From: Clostridia bacterium
GTDB lineage: Bacteria; Bacillota; Clostridia; Oscillospirales; Acutalibacteraceae
Assembly (NCBI GenBank): GCA_017560255.1
Contig: JAFYOI010000014.1
Location: 1-64,000, forward strand
Length of the DNA stretch: 64,000 bases
Direction: 5' to 3'
Shown piece after piece: positions 52,346-61,752 of this stretch. The position numbers and the translations under genes are program-made. Numbering within the stretch: the stretch's first letter is position 1; every line of letters starts with the position of its first letter. The notes beneath the pieces are model-generated. The model was not told the DNA's origin, ran no database searches, and saw only the letters and a program-made list of their open reading frames with translations.

Positions 52346-54106
52346 GTGGCATTAAGTGAAGATTTTTTGGAGCAATTAAGATTCAGAAACGATATTGAAA
52401 GCGTTATATCGTCTTACGTTAATCTTCGTAAACGTGGACAAACCTTTGTGGGTTTGTGTCCGTTCCACAACGAAAAAACGCCCTCTTTCACTGTTTATCC
52501 AAACACTCAATCATACTACTGTTTCGGTTGCGCAAGCGGCGGCGATGTTGTTACGTTTATAAAACAGATTGAAAACCTTGATTATATTGAGGCGGTAAAA
52601 TTCCTTGCCGACCGCGTCGGGATGAGTTTACCAAGCGACAATTACGACGACAGCCTCTCAAAGCAGCGCGGCAGAATTTACGAGGCAAACAAACAAGCCG
52701 CTAAATTCTATCACAAAACATTGATTGAGGGCACTGACCGCACTGGCGCAAAGTATTTTATTGCAAGAAATCTTACCAAACAGACAGTTACTCAATTCGG
52801 ACTTGGTTTTGCTCCGAACGAGTGGAGCGCGCTTTACAATCATCTGCATTCGCTCGGCTTTTCCAACGAAGAACTCCTGCTTGCAAATCTTATCCGTAAG
52901 AGTGAAAAGAACGGTAGGACTTATTATTACGACAATTTCAGAAACCGCGTAATGATCCCCATAATTGACCTTCGCGGCAACGTAATCGCTTTCGGCGGCA
53001 GAGTGCTCGACGACTCAAAACCGAAATATATTAACACCTCCGACACTCCCGTTTACAAAAAGAGTCAGGGGTTATTCGCGCTCAACTTTGCAAAAGACCA
53101 TTCAAGTGAATTTCTGATTCTTGTTGAGGGATATATGGACGTAATTGCACTGCATCAGGCAGGAATCAAAAACGCCATAGCCTGCCTCGGCACTGCCCTG
53201 ACAAGTGAACAAGCGCATATAATCTCCCGCTATTCGCCGGAAGTAATAATCTGTTACGACAACGACGAAGCGGGTCAGAAAGCAACGCAGAGAGCGCTTG
53301 AAATATTCAGAAAGACGGGAATGAAAACAAGGGTTCTCACAATGTCGGGCGGAAAAGATGCCGATGAAATAATTACAAAACACGGCGTTGGAAAATTCAA
53401 AAAGTTGATTGACCAATCCGCCAACGACACGGAATATAAACTCCTTAAACTGCGTGACAAATACAACGTTGCTCTCCCCGATGGAAAAACGTCATTTCTT
53501 ATTGAAGCGGCTAAAATGCTTGCAACCGTTGAAAGCAGTATTGAACGCGACATTTACGCAGGCAGACTGTCGCAGGAGTTGAACGTTTCAAAGGAAGCAA
53601 TACTGCTTGAAATCAACAACGTCGCAAGGCGGCTTCGCAGAAACGCTCAGCAACAGGAAATAAAAAGAAAGACCGAGGAAAGCATCGGTCACAAGGACAA
53701 GCTCAATCCCGAAAGGGCAGAAAATCTTGCAGCGGCGGTTGCGGAAGAAAGGCTTATCCTGCACCTTATGTTCAACAACAACCGACTTGAATATATAACC
53801 GCACGAATTTCCGCAAACGATTTTGTAACAAAATTCAATGCAAGAGTTTTCAAGAGTGTTTGTGATGCAATAACCCGTAATAACTCTTTCGAAATCGGAA
53901 TGTTGGCGGAAACGTACTCCCCCGAAGAGATGGGAAGAATTGCTAAAATTCAATCATCATCGTCAAGCCTTGCCAACACGGTAACGGAATGTGACGATTG
54001 TATAAAAAGAATTAAGGAAGAAAAGCGCAAGAAAGAGCAAGTTCCCGCGTCCGAAATGGATGATGAACAATTCAAAAATGCTTTTATTCGCAAAAAGAAA
54101 AATTAG
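52346..54106 (+). CDS. dnaG: DNA primase
   Basis: 586 residues from a GTG (ALSEDFLEQLR) after AAGGTGGTGAG; an earlier in-frame GTG at 52334 overlaps that site. CHC2 zinc finger C38-x2-H41...C59-x2-C62, catalytic TOPRIM core with VEGYMDVIALHQAG and CYDNDEAGQKA, and a C-terminal DnaB-helicase interaction region (about 440-586). It synthesises RNA primers at the fork. Followed after 9 bases by a sigma factor gene, the macromolecular-synthesis operon order of Firmicutes. Confidence 0.96.
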   Translation: MALSEDFLEQLRFRNDIESVISSYVNLRKRGQTFVGLCPFHNEKTPSFTVYPNTQSYYCFGCASGGDVVTFIKQIENLDYIEAVKFLADRVGMSLPSDNYDDSLSKQRGRIYEANKQAAKFYHKTLIEGTDRTGAKYFIARNLTKQTVTQFGLGFAPNEWSALYNHLHSLGFSNEELLLANLIRKSEKNGRTYYYDNFRNRVMIPIIDLRGNVIAFGGRVLDDSKPKYINTSDTPVYKKSQGLFALNFAKDHSSEFLILVEGYMDVIALHQAGIKNAIACLGTALTSEQAHIISRYSPEVIICYDNDEAGQKATQRALEIFRKTGMKTRVLTMSGGKDADEIITKHGVGKFKKLIDQSANDTEYKLLKLRDKYNVALPDGKTSFLIEAAKMLATVESSIERDIYAGRLSQELNVSKEAILLEINNVARRLRRNAQQQEIKRKTEESIGHKDKLNPERAENLAAAVAEERLILHLMFNNNRLEYITARISANDFVTKFNARVFKSVCDAITRNNSFEIGMLAETYSPEEMGRIAKIQSSSSSLANTVTECDDCIKRIKEEKRKKEQVPASEMDDEQFKNAFIRKKKN

Positions 54107-54115
54107 GATGAGGAA

Positions 54116-55180
54116 GTGATTTTTTTGCCAAAAGATTTTTCAAAGCGTTCAGACGAAAGATTTGAAAGCATGGAGGATTTTAATGCAGATGTAAATCCCG
54201 ACAACGTAGGTGGTATGTTTGACTCCGATTTAAGTTTCGGCGACGAAGATTTTATCCCACTTACCGAGGGAGATGAGGAAAATTTAAGCGAGGAAGACCT
54301 CAATAGTCAGGACGTACCGACAAAAGACGAACTTGAAAACGCGCTCAACGTTGACGGTTTCGTAATTGACGACCCCGTTAAACTGTACCTTAAAGAAATT
54401 GCACGCGTCCCCCTCCTTTCCGCAGAGGAAGAAGTTGAACTCGCAATCAGAATTTCCGAGGGCGACGAAAAAGCAAAGACAAAACTCACCGAAGCAAACT
54501 TGCGACTCGTTGTAAGTATTGCTAAAAAATATCTCAACAAGGGTATGCTTTTTCTTGACCTCATTCAAGAGGGAAATGTGGGTCTTATCAAAGCGGTTGA
54601 AAAATTTGACCATACAAAAGGATTTAAATTTTCAACCTATGCAACGTGGTGGATCAGACAGGCAATCACACGTTCAATTGCCGACCAGGCAAGAACAATC
54701 CGTATACCCGTACATATGGTGGAAACAATAAACAGGCTTAAAAAAGTTCAGAGTCAGTATCTCCACGAAAACGGAGTGGAAGCGAGCGAGGAGGAACTTG
54801 CCGAAAGGCTCGATTTATCAATTGAAAAAGTACGTGAAGTTATCAGGATTTCACGCGAACCGGTTTCAATTGAAACTCCGATCGGTCAGGAGGACGACAG
54901 CAGACTTGTTGACTTTATCCGTGACGATTCTGCCGCTTCACCTGAAGAAGCCGCTTTCAGCACAATATTGAGGGACGATATTGAGGCAATTCTCAAAACA
55001 CTCTCTCCACGCGAAGAAGAAGTTATCAAATTACGTTATGGTCTTAAAGACGGAAAATATCACACGCTTGAAGAAGTGGGTCTGGTTTTTGACGTAACAA
55101 GGGAGCGCATCAGACAAATTGAAGCAAAGGCACTCAGAAAGTTAAAGCATCCCGTTAGAAGTTCGAAATTCAAGGAATAG
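54116..55180 (+). CDS. RpoD-family sigma factor lacking region 1.1
   Basis: 354 residues. Regions 1.2 to 4.2 are complete: [18 protein letters not shown], -10 melting segment [32 protein letters not shown], region 3, and the -35 helix-turn-helix [27 protein letters not shown]. The N-terminal 75 residues are acidic and low in complexity and do not form region 1.1. Some region 2 positions depart from the housekeeping consensus ([28 protein letters not shown]). It starts at a GTG close to GAGGAA, or a TTG at 54125. Next to dnaG, the usual sigA position, but the downstream paralogue is more canonical. Confidence 0.88.
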   Translation: MIFLPKDFSKRSDERFESMEDFNADVNPDNVGGMFDSDLSFGDEDFIPLTEGDEENLSEEDLNSQDVPTKDELENALNVDGFVIDDPVKLYLKEIARVPLLSAEEEVELAIRISEGDEKAKTKLTEANLRLVVSIAKKYLNKGMLFLDLIQEGNVGLIKAVEKFDHTKGFKFSTYATWWIRQAITRSIADQARTIRIPVHMVETINRLKKVQSQYLHENGVEASEEELAERLDLSIEKVREVIRISREPVSIETPIGQEDDSRLVDFIRDDSAASPEEAAFSTILRDDIEAILKTLSPREEEVIKLRYGLKDGKYHTLEEVGLVFDVTRERIRQIEAKALRKLKHPVRSSKFKE

Positions 55181-55198
55181 TTTCGGGAGGTTACCATT

Positions 55199-56344
55199 AT
55201 GGAAAATAATAATAATAACAATAATAATAGCAACAGCAAGAGTAATAACACCCTTGCCAAGTTCATAATGTCTGCAAAGACAAACGGAAAAATCACAAGT
55301 TCGGAAATTGACGCATTTATGTCAAAATCCAACTTTGACGCTTCGCAACTTGAAAAACTTTACGAGGCGCTTGACGAAGCGGACGTTGAAATAATCGATG
55401 ACATCAGCGACATTGACATACTTGAAAATTTTTCCGAGGACATTGTTATAGACGAGCATCCGGACTCTTACGACTCATTCGAGCCGTCTGAGTCTCAGGC
55501 ACCCGAATACGATATATCTTCTGCGGACGACCCCGTAAAAGTATATCTTAAAGAAATCGGTCAGATCCCCCTTCTCTCCCCCGAGGAAGAAAAAGACCTT
55601 GCAATAAGAATTGCAAACGGTGATGAGAAAGCAAAGAAAAAGTTGACCGAGGCAAACCTTCGTCTTGTTGTCAGCATTACAAAAAAATACGTTGGCAGAG
55701 GTATGAGTTTCCTTGACCTTATTCAAGAGGGCAACCTTGGACTTATCAAAGCGGTAAGCAAGTTTGACTATGAAAAGGGATTCAAATTCTCAACCTATGC
55801 AACGTGGTGGATAAGACAGGCGATTACACGTTCAATTGCCGACCAAGCAAGAACAATCCGCATACCCGTCCATATGATTGAAACAATCAACAAGGTTAAA
55901 AAGACGGGCAGTCTGCTTCTGCACCAGAACGGCAGAGAAGCAACCGCGGAAGAAATTGCAAGCGAACTTAAAATGTCCCCCGATAAAGTGCGCGAAATTA
56001 TCAGAATGGCGCAAGAACCCGTTTCACTTGAAACTCCTATCGGCGAAGATGACAGCCATCTTGGAGATTTTATCCCCGATGAAGATGCAAAAGCACCCGC
56101 TGATGCGGCTTCAATTATGATGCTTAAAGAAGAAATCCGCGCCGTACTAAAGACGCTCGCGCCCAGAGAAGAAAAGGTACTCATTATGCGTTTTGGTCTT
56201 AACGACGGTCACCCGAAAACTCTTGAAGAAGTTGGTGCAGAATTCAACGTAACAAGAGAGCGTATCCGTCAGATTGAGGCAAAGGCGCTGCGCAAACTGC
56301 GTCATCCGAGCAGGAGCAAACGCTTCAAGGACTTCCTTGAATAA
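55199..56344 (+). CDS. rpoD: Primary-type sigma factor RpoD/SigA
   Basis: 381 residues. An Asn-rich start (poly-N encoded by AAT/AAC repeats) precedes a recognisable region 1.1 ([18 protein letters not shown]...[12 protein letters not shown]), an acidic linker, and regions 1.2-4.2, with [34 protein letters not shown] close to the housekeeping consensus. It directs RNA polymerase to TTGACA/TATAAT promoters like those found throughout this window. It follows the other RpoD paralogue by 18 bases with its own GGGAGG site, and a terminator follows. Confidence 0.9.
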   Translation: MENNNNNNNNSNSKSNNTLAKFIMSAKTNGKITSSEIDAFMSKSNFDASQLEKLYEALDEADVEIIDDISDIDILENFSEDIVIDEHPDSYDSFEPSESQAPEYDISSADDPVKVYLKEIGQIPLLSPEEEKDLAIRIANGDEKAKKKLTEANLRLVVSITKKYVGRGMSFLDLIQEGNLGLIKAVSKFDYEKGFKFSTYATWWIRQAITRSIADQARTIRIPVHMIETINKVKKTGSLLLHQNGREATAEEIASELKMSPDKVREIIRMAQEPVSLETPIGEDDSHLGDFIPDEDAKAPADAASIMMLKEEIRAVLKTLAPREEKVLIMRFGLNDGHPKTLEEVGAEFNVTRERIRQIEAKALRKLRHPSRSKRFKDFLE

Positions 56345-56360
56345 TCAAAAATACTAACCC

Positions 56361-56395
56361 GTCCCCGAAGTTTTTCTTTCGGGGACGATTTGTTT
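56361..56395 (+). terminator. Terminator of the dnaG-sigma operon
   Basis: GTCCCCGAA/TTCGGGGAC (9-bp stem, 8-base loop, 56361-56386) followed by GATTTGTTTTG, 16 bases after the second sigma gene. Confidence 0.88.
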
Positions 56396-56589
56396 TGTAT
56401 AGCAAATTTTTGAAATAAAAAAATAATCTGCCGATTAAAGTTATTGAATATCAAAGTTATTACCACATTGTTATTATCTTACATTCCCAAGTCCTTCCTT
56501 TTTGCCGACATTGACAAGATTTGGCGTATTCAAAAGTGGTGTCCCCCATGTTACAATCAAATCACAAATTCAAAACGAGGTGAAAAATA

Positions 56590-57555
56590 ATGCGAAAAAC
56601 ATTATCTTTATTTCTGGCGGTGATGGTCATTGCAAGCGCTATGATTCTGCCGCTCAATGTGAGCGCATCGGCAAGAGAAACTAAGGCAGGGCTTGTTTCA
56701 ACATCAAGCGGAAATCTTAACGTGAGAAGCGCCGCTTCCACCTCCGCACCAATACTTACAAGCGTCACTCGAAACAGTTACGTAACGCTCATTTCAAAAT
56801 CAGGTTCGTGGTGGTACGTTGAGTACAGCGACGGAAAATACGGCTATTGTCACTCTGATTTTATCAAAGTGATTTCAGAGGTGACCGCAGAAGTAAACGT
56901 CAGTTGGGGTAGCCTCAACGTAAGAGCGGGTGCGGGCACTTCATACGCTAAAATCGGCAGCCTTTACAAAGGAAAAACAGTAGTTGTGCTTTCACAATCA
57001 AAGGGTTGGAGCAAGATTCTGTACAGCGGCAACAAGACGGGATACGTAAACAACGATTATCTCAAAACAACGTCCGTAAAATATCCGTCGGTTTCTCTCA
57101 AAGTGCCAAGTTTTAAACAAACCGACAGCCGATGGGCTGACGTACAAATCGGTGTATCGGGCAAAACGATTGGTCAGATAGGTTGTGTTACAACGTCAAT
57201 TGCAATGATGGAATCTTATCGCGCGGGCACAACTATCTACCCCGACACGATGGCAAAGAGACTCTCCTACTCTTCAAACGGAAACGTTTACTGGCCGAGT
57301 GATTACACTGTTGTTACAAACTCGTCAGGTTACCTTGCAAAAATCTATGAGCAATTGCAAAAAGGAAAGCCCGTACTCATCGGCGCAAAGAAATCAAACG
57401 GTAGTCAGCACTGGGTTGTTATTACGGGTTACGTTGGCGGAGAAACGCTCACAACATCGGGATTCACAATCAATGACCCCGGTTCGAACACCCGCACAAA
57501 CTTACAACAATTCTTGAATTCATATCCTACGTTCTATAAATTCTTCTATTACTAA
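56590..57555 (+). CDS. Secreted SH3b-SH3b-C39-type peptidase
   Basis: 321 residues. Signal peptide about 1-26 (SLFLAVMVIASAMILPLNVSA). Two bacterial SH3 domains follow (about 33-95 and 100-158; GNLNVRSAASTSAPIL, GSLNVRAGAGTSYAKIG), which usually bind cell-wall peptidoglycan. A papain-like C39-family-2 domain ends it (about 170-321): catalytic Cys in IGCVTTSIAM, His in GSQHWVVITGY, Asp in TINDPGS. It likely cuts peptides or peptide cross-links at the cell surface. Start after GAGGTG. Stands alone between two terminators. Confidence 0.86.
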   Translation: MRKTLSLFLAVMVIASAMILPLNVSASARETKAGLVSTSSGNLNVRSAASTSAPILTSVTRNSYVTLISKSGSWWYVEYSDGKYGYCHSDFIKVISEVTAEVNVSWGSLNVRAGAGTSYAKIGSLYKGKTVVVLSQSKGWSKILYSGNKTGYVNNDYLKTTSVKYPSVSLKVPSFKQTDSRWADVQIGVSGKTIGQIGCVTTSIAMMESYRAGTTIYPDTMAKRLSYSSNGNVYWPSDYTVVTNSSGYLAKIYEQLQKGKPVLIGAKKSNGSQHWVVITGYVGGETLTTSGFTINDPGSNTRTNLQQFLNSYPTFYKFFYY

Positions 57556-57561
57556 AAAATG

Positions 57562-57597
57562 AGGCTGTAAAAACTCAACGTTTTTACAGCCTGTTTT
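57562..57597. terminator. Bidirectional terminator
   Basis: AGGCTGTAAAAAC/GTTTTTACAGCCT, a perfect 13-bp stem with a 5-base loop, followed by GTTTTTATT; shared by the C39 gene and convergent tadA. Confidence 0.92.
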
Positions 57598-58058
57598 TAT
57601 TCTTTACTTTTTCTCAATTGCATGAAAAAATCTTTCAGTACGTCCGAACACTCCTGACTCATAACACCCATCTCCATAAGCGGTTTATGGTTAAACGGAT
57701 AACTGAACATATTAAACAGTGACCCGCACGCGCCGCCCTTGAAATCACAAGCACCGAAAACAACGCGCCTGAGTCTTGAATTTATTATTGCCCCCGCACA
57801 CATCGGGCAAGGCTCTAAGGTGACGTACATCTCACACTGAAAAAGCCTCCAACCACCAAGCGTTTTGCAGGCATTGTCTATCGCTTCAATCTCCGCGTGA
57901 TAAAGCGCATTTTTGCCCTTTTCACGCCTGTTTCTGCCCTCACCAACTATCTTGTCACCTTTAACAATAACAGCGCCGACGGGAGTTTCTCCGTCAGCCG
58001 CCGCTTGTTTTGCAAGTTCAAGCGCCCTGGTCATAAAAACAATATCCCTATCGTTCAT
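57597..58058 (-). CDS. tadA: tRNA adenosine deaminase
   Basis: 153 residues from MNDRDIVFM; the in-frame extension to 58097 lies inside the protease gene. Zinc motif HAEIEAI with the proton-shuttling Glu, and PCPMCAGAI. Converts A34 to inosine in the anticodon of tRNA-Arg(ACG). Its start lies 5 bases after the upstream protease stop, so the two are co-transcribed. Confidence 0.93.
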   Translation of the reverse strand: MNDRDIVFMTRALELAKQAAADGETPVGAVIVKGDKIVGEGRNRREKGKNALYHAEIEAIDNACKTLGGWRLFQCEMYVTLEPCPMCAGAIINSRLRRVVFGACDFKGGACGSLFNMFSYPFNHKPLMEMGVMSQECSDVLKDFFMQLRKSKE

Positions 58059-58062
58059 ACAA

Positions 58063-59070
58063 TCACACTTTCTCGAAATTCTGCAAAGCGGTATCAAGAA
58101 AAAGCCACGCGCCGAGCAGGAATGCAGGCGAATATATTGCGAACAGACTCTTCTGGAATATTGAGATTGAACAATTCGGTTTTTCCAAAACGCCCTCCGT
58201 TATTCCGTTTCTTACGTCTTTCTTATAAAGATAAACTGCCGCCGCAATCGCCGCCACGCAAACAATTGCATTCGTACCGTAATAGATAATAAAATACCAT
58301 TCCGCAGGCATCAGATAGTACATATATTCCGTACATACCGCCCAAAAATTATTTATAAAGTGGAGCACAACACCCGTCCAGATTGAACCCGTACGGATTA
58401 CAACGTATCCAAGGGCAAGACCAACAACAAACGCAAAGGGAATCTGCTCAAAATTGCCGTGTATCAAAGCAAAAACCACCGCGGAAATCACAACAGCAAA
58501 CTTATCGCCAAACCTGCGAAGCGGCTGCATTACAACACCTCTGAGTGCAAACTCCTCCACAAGCGCGGGGACGACTGCCGTTGATATCACACTGACAAGG
58601 AAGCCCACAAAAGTTATCTGTGCGGCGCTAGTTACGTCGGACGGTGCGCCCGTAGGCGTTGATTCAAAAAATCTTTCGGTTATCATTGAAAAAATGCCAC
58701 TTACATAATTACCAAGCACACATATTCCCCAACCGATAAGTATTGTCGGCACAAAACCGCTGTCGGGCTTGATTTTTCCGTACGGTATTTTATACGAGAA
58801 AATCCGTTTCGAAATCAGATAGACAATGGAAAAAGGAAGCACAACACAAAGTCCCGCATATACAATGTAGGTTAGATTATTAAAAATACTGCTGTTTATC
58901 AGCCGTTCATACGTTTCATAACTGACCGCGGTATAGATTGCGTACATTATCTCCGAATAAACGCGTACCATCAAAAGATAGCCAAGCATTCCGACACCAA
59001 TCAGATTGCTTAGCAGAAACATCCGGAACCGCTCGTAATTTTTCTTCGCATTTGTATTATAAATATCCAT
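58063..59070 (-). CDS. CPBP-family intramembrane metalloprotease
   Basis: 335 residues from MDIYNTNAK after GAGGTG. About eight membrane helices. Abi/CAAX-type motifs: EEFALRGVV (EExxxR), FALIHGNFEQIPFAFVVGLALGYV (FxxxH), LHFINNFWAV (HxxxN). Such proteases process prenylated or membrane proteins or bacteriocins; bacterial substrates are mostly unknown. Coupled with tadA, probably without functional link. Confidence 0.85.
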   Translation of the reverse strand: MDIYNTNAKKNYERFRMFLLSNLIGVGMLGYLLMVRVYSEIMYAIYTAVSYETYERLINSSIFNNLTYIVYAGLCVVLPFSIVYLISKRIFSYKIPYGKIKPDSGFVPTILIGWGICVLGNYVSGIFSMITERFFESTPTGAPSDVTSAAQITFVGFLVSVISTAVVPALVEEFALRGVVMQPLRRFGDKFAVVISAVVFALIHGNFEQIPFAFVVGLALGYVVIRTGSIWTGVVLHFINNFWAVCTEYMYYLMPAEWYFIIYYGTNAIVCVAAIAAAVYLYKKDVRNGITEGVLEKPNCSISIFQKSLFAIYSPAFLLGAWLFLDTALQNFEKV

Positions 59071-59158
59071 TGGACACCTCATAACCTTATTTGCTTATTT
59101 ATAATTGTACCATTTATTGCCTCATATTTCAATACAAAATAATTTGTCGAATTTCTGC

Positions 59159-59186
59159 TTGAAATTTTTGTACTTCGTGATATAAT
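59159..59186 (+). promoter_or_regulatory. Promoter of mscL
   Basis: TTGAAA (59159-59164), 16-bp spacer, TATAAT (59181-59186), 33 bases before mscL. Confidence 0.75.
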
Positions 59187-59219
59187 CTTATATATAATTT
59201 TATAAAAAGGAGTATCGTT

Positions 59220-59702
59220 ATGGCTAAGAAAAAGAACGGTTTTATCTCAGAATTTAAACAGTTCATTATGCGTGGAAACGTAATTGATCTTGCAGTCGGT
59301 GTTATCATCGGTGCCGCTTTCCAGGCAATCGTAAACTCTCTTGTTAAAGACATCATCACTCCCTGCATCGGTGCATTGTTCGGAAATATGGATTTCTCAG
59401 AACTTGTAGTTACTCTCAAAGAAGCAGTTGTTGACGTTGCCGCTGACGGAACGGAAACTATCATCTCCGAGGCAGTAGTCCTCAGATATGGTGCATTCAT
59501 CACCGCTATCATCAACTTCCTCTTGATGGCAATAGTTATTTTCATCATTATCAAAGTTATCAACACTGTTTCCGAAAAACTCAAGAAGGAAGAAGAAGTT
59601 GTTGAGGCTGCTCCCACAACCAAGATGTGTCCCTTCTGTAAAACAGAAATCGCTCTTGAAGCAACTCGTTGCCCCAACTGTACTTCTGAACTTGAAGAAT
59701 AA
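59220..59702 (+). CDS. mscL: Large-conductance mechanosensitive channel with zinc-ribbon tail
   Basis: 160 residues. FKQFIMRGNVIDLAVGVIIGAAFQAIVNSLVKDIITP is the MscL N-terminal helix and TM1; TM2 lies at about 82-105 (GAFITAIINFLLMAIVIFIII). It opens under membrane tension to release solutes. Beyond the usual C-terminal helix is a 4-Cys zinc ribbon (CPFCKTEIALEATRCPNC), a tail also seen in other Clostridia, so the cytoplasmic bundle may be metal-stabilised or redox-tuned. Start after AAGGAG. Confidence 0.94.
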   Translation: MAKKKNGFISEFKQFIMRGNVIDLAVGVIIGAAFQAIVNSLVKDIITPCIGALFGNMDFSELVVTLKEAVVDVAADGTETIISEAVVLRYGAFITAIINFLLMAIVIFIIIKVINTVSEKLKKEEEVVEAAPTTKMCPFCKTEIALEATRCPNCTSELEE

Positions 59703-59716
59703 TTAATTAAAAAAGT

Positions 59717-59757
59717 AAAGCCGATTTCACTTGACCGTGAAATCGGCTTTTTTTAGT
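59717..59757. terminator. Bidirectional terminator
   Basis: AAAGCCGATTTCAC/GTGAAATCGGCTTT, a perfect 14-bp stem with a 6-base loop and a T7 run, between mscL and convergent galU. Confidence 0.95.
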
Positions 59758-59759
59758 TT

Positions 59760-60632
59760 TTAGAGTGTATTCATAATTGATTTAAGGTATTCGCGGAAGC
59801 CTGCGCCGATTTCGGGATGCTCCAAAGCAACCTCAACGCTTGCCTTCATCATTCCGAGTTTGTCGCCCATATCATATCTTGTACCGACAAAGTCAACCGC
59901 CATAATACCTTCGTTTCTTGCAAGAACTTTCATAGCATCGGTAAGTTGGATTTCTCCACCTGCGCCGGGCTGTGTCTTTTCAAGAATATCAAAAATCTGG
60001 GGCGGAAGAACGCATCTGCCAAGAATTGAGTAGAGGGACAAAACCTCCTCGGGAGTCTGCGGCTTCTCTGCCATATCGGTACAGAGCATAATATTGTTCT
60101 TAACAGGCTCAACCTTCAATGTGCTGTACTTATGAATAACTTCGGGGGCAACGAGTTTTACACCTACAACGCCCTTTTCATACTCTTCGTAAACTCTTGT
60201 AAGTTGTCCTACAACAGGGTCGGGAGAAACGGTAACATCATCACCATACATTACGGCAAACGGCTCATTTCCGACAAAAGAACGAGCGCAAAGGACAGCG
60301 TGTCCGAGTCCTTTGGTCACCTTCTGACGAACGTAGAAAATATTTGCAAGTTTCGGAATCTCCTGCAGCGCTTCAAGCATTGCATCCTTCTGAGCGCGGC
60401 GAAGATTCTCTTCAAGTTCGAAAGAATGGTCAAAATGGTCTTCAATAATGCTCTTGCCGCGGTTTGTAATTATAAGGATATCCTCAATTCCTGCCGCTGC
60501 CGCCTCCTCAACAAGATACTGAATTGCGGGCTTGTCCACAACGTTGAGCATTTCCTTTGGAATCGCCTTTGATGCGGGAAGTACTCTTGTACCGAGTCCT
60601 GCCGCGGGAATAATCGCTTTTTTTACCTTCAT
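59760..60632 (-). CDS. galU: UTP-glucose-1-phosphate uridylyltransferase
   Basis: 290 residues. KAIIPAAGLGTRVLPASKAIPKEML is the nucleotidyltransferase signature; QYLVEEAAAAGIEDILII, KGLGHAVLCA, MYGDDV and GEIQLTDAM complete the GalU pattern. Makes UDP-glucose for cell-envelope glycans and galactose metabolism. Start after AGGAGAG, 12 bases after the zinc-ribbon membrane protein gene. Confidence 0.95.
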   Translation of the reverse strand: MKVKKAIIPAAGLGTRVLPASKAIPKEMLNVVDKPAIQYLVEEAAAAGIEDILIITNRGKSIIEDHFDHSFELEENLRRAQKDAMLEALQEIPKLANIFYVRQKVTKGLGHAVLCARSFVGNEPFAVMYGDDVTVSPDPVVGQLTRVYEEYEKGVVGVKLVAPEVIHKYSTLKVEPVKNNIMLCTDMAEKPQTPEEVLSLYSILGRCVLPPQIFDILEKTQPGAGGEIQLTDAMKVLARNEGIMAVDFVGTRYDMGDKLGMMKASVEVALEHPEIGAGFREYLKSIMNTL

Positions 60633-60644
60633 AATAACTCTCTC

Positions 60645-61547
60645 CTATCCAAATAAACTTATTAAAATCATCGCGATGTTATTAAAGAGAAAATATCCGA
60701 GAACGGGCGCAATCAAACTTGTGCCACCCATACTTTCCTTATTGTTCTTTATATCTGACATTACCTGACTCTTGTATAGTGCATTTCCACTCAGACCCAT
60801 CAGAATTTTGAATCCAATAAGTATGCCGAGCAAGGCAAATCCCGTCGGAGTAAAGAAAAGGTCCCCAAACGCCGCCAAAAACTCTGCCCTCGGCATTTCG
60901 CTGAGCATCAGTTTTGAACACTCCGTGAAAAAACCGTTGAACAAAATCTGAACAAGAATATCAAATATCGCAGCAAGCGTACCCGCAAGATAGCATTTGC
61001 GGTAATAAAACCATACGCAAGTAGGCATAATGAACGCTGCCCAATTCCAACTTATCGGTATTTTCCTCTTGCTGAGTTTTGTGAATTGTGGAATATAATA
61101 TTCCGTTTTTGCCATAACACGTTTTGCGATAGTTGAAACGGGTACGTCGTCAATCGTTTCCTTTGAATCTTCATAAGAATTTTTCGGCGGAGCAAAATTA
61201 AAAGTCATAAACGGCATACCGTCAATATTGCCCATACCATTCGGGGTGGTTTTGTCCTGTCCCCCATTAGTCAAATCTGCACCACACTTGTGACACAAAA
61301 GAGCGTTTGTGGGATTTTCGTTGCCACAAAAAGAACATTTTTCGGTCTTTTCACTGTTTTGCGGCTGATTGGGATTTTTGTAGACAAAACCCTGCGCGTG
61401 CAAGGATTCATTGCCGCAACCGCCTGCGTGTGCCCAACACTCCCTGTGATGCGGTGTGCCGCAAACAGGGCAAACGACCACATCATCATTTTTCGCAAAC
61501 TCTCTGTCACAATGGACACAGTTCTGCTTCTCATATTTCAAAAACAT
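60645..61547 (-). CDS. Membrane protein with RING-like finger and zinc ribbon (DUF2628-like)
   Basis: 300 residues from the second ATG (MFLKYEKQ), 5 bases after GAGAGG. Residues about 8-45 form a prokaryotic RING-like finger (CVHCDREF...CPVCGTPHHRECW...GC), then a zinc ribbon (CSFCGNENPTNALLCHKCGADL, about 70-92). The C-terminal half has about four membrane helices starting WNWAAFIMPTCVWFYYRKCYLAGTLAA, the DUF2628-like pattern. Function unknown; probably a membrane scaffold or stress protein. Precedes galU on the same transcript. Confidence 0.75.
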   Translation of the reverse strand: MFLKYEKQNCVHCDREFAKNDDVVVCPVCGTPHHRECWAHAGGCGNESLHAQGFVYKNPNQPQNSEKTEKCSFCGNENPTNALLCHKCGADLTNGGQDKTTPNGMGNIDGMPFMTFNFAPPKNSYEDSKETIDDVPVSTIAKRVMAKTEYYIPQFTKLSKRKIPISWNWAAFIMPTCVWFYYRKCYLAGTLAAIFDILVQILFNGFFTECSKLMLSEMPRAEFLAAFGDLFFTPTGFALLGILIGFKILMGLSGNALYKSQVMSDIKNNKESMGGTSLIAPVLGYFLFNNIAMILISLFG

Positions 61548-61670
61548 CATTTCCTCTCAAAAAACTTTGACTTGCTCAAAGTATTAAAAGATATTATAAC
61601 AAATAAATATATGTTTTTCAACAGTTCATTGGCAGATTTCCATATTTTTATATTTAGCATTTGTTTTTTC

Positions 61671-61699
61671 TTGAATTGTGGCAAGTTATAGGGTATAAT
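61671..61699 (+). promoter_or_regulatory. Promoter of the suf-like operon
   Basis: TTGAAT (61671-61676), 17-bp spacer, TATAAT (61694-61699), 54 bases before the ATPase gene. The leader is AT-rich; no IscR- or SufR-type palindrome was evident. Confidence 0.7.
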
Positions 61700-61752
61700 T
61701 ATAAGACTATAATTCTTTATAGTTTATTTTATAGATTTAAGGAAGTGTAAAA

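Noticed and set aside
55199-55255. AAT/AAC repeat at the start of the second sigma gene as a phase-variable tract
   Set aside because: The repeat unit is three bases and in frame, so slippage changes only the number of Asn residues, not the reading frame.
54116-56344. Tandem sigma factors as an assembly duplicate
   Set aside because: The two copies differ in length, N-terminal region and many positions, so they are true paralogues rather than a duplicated contig piece.
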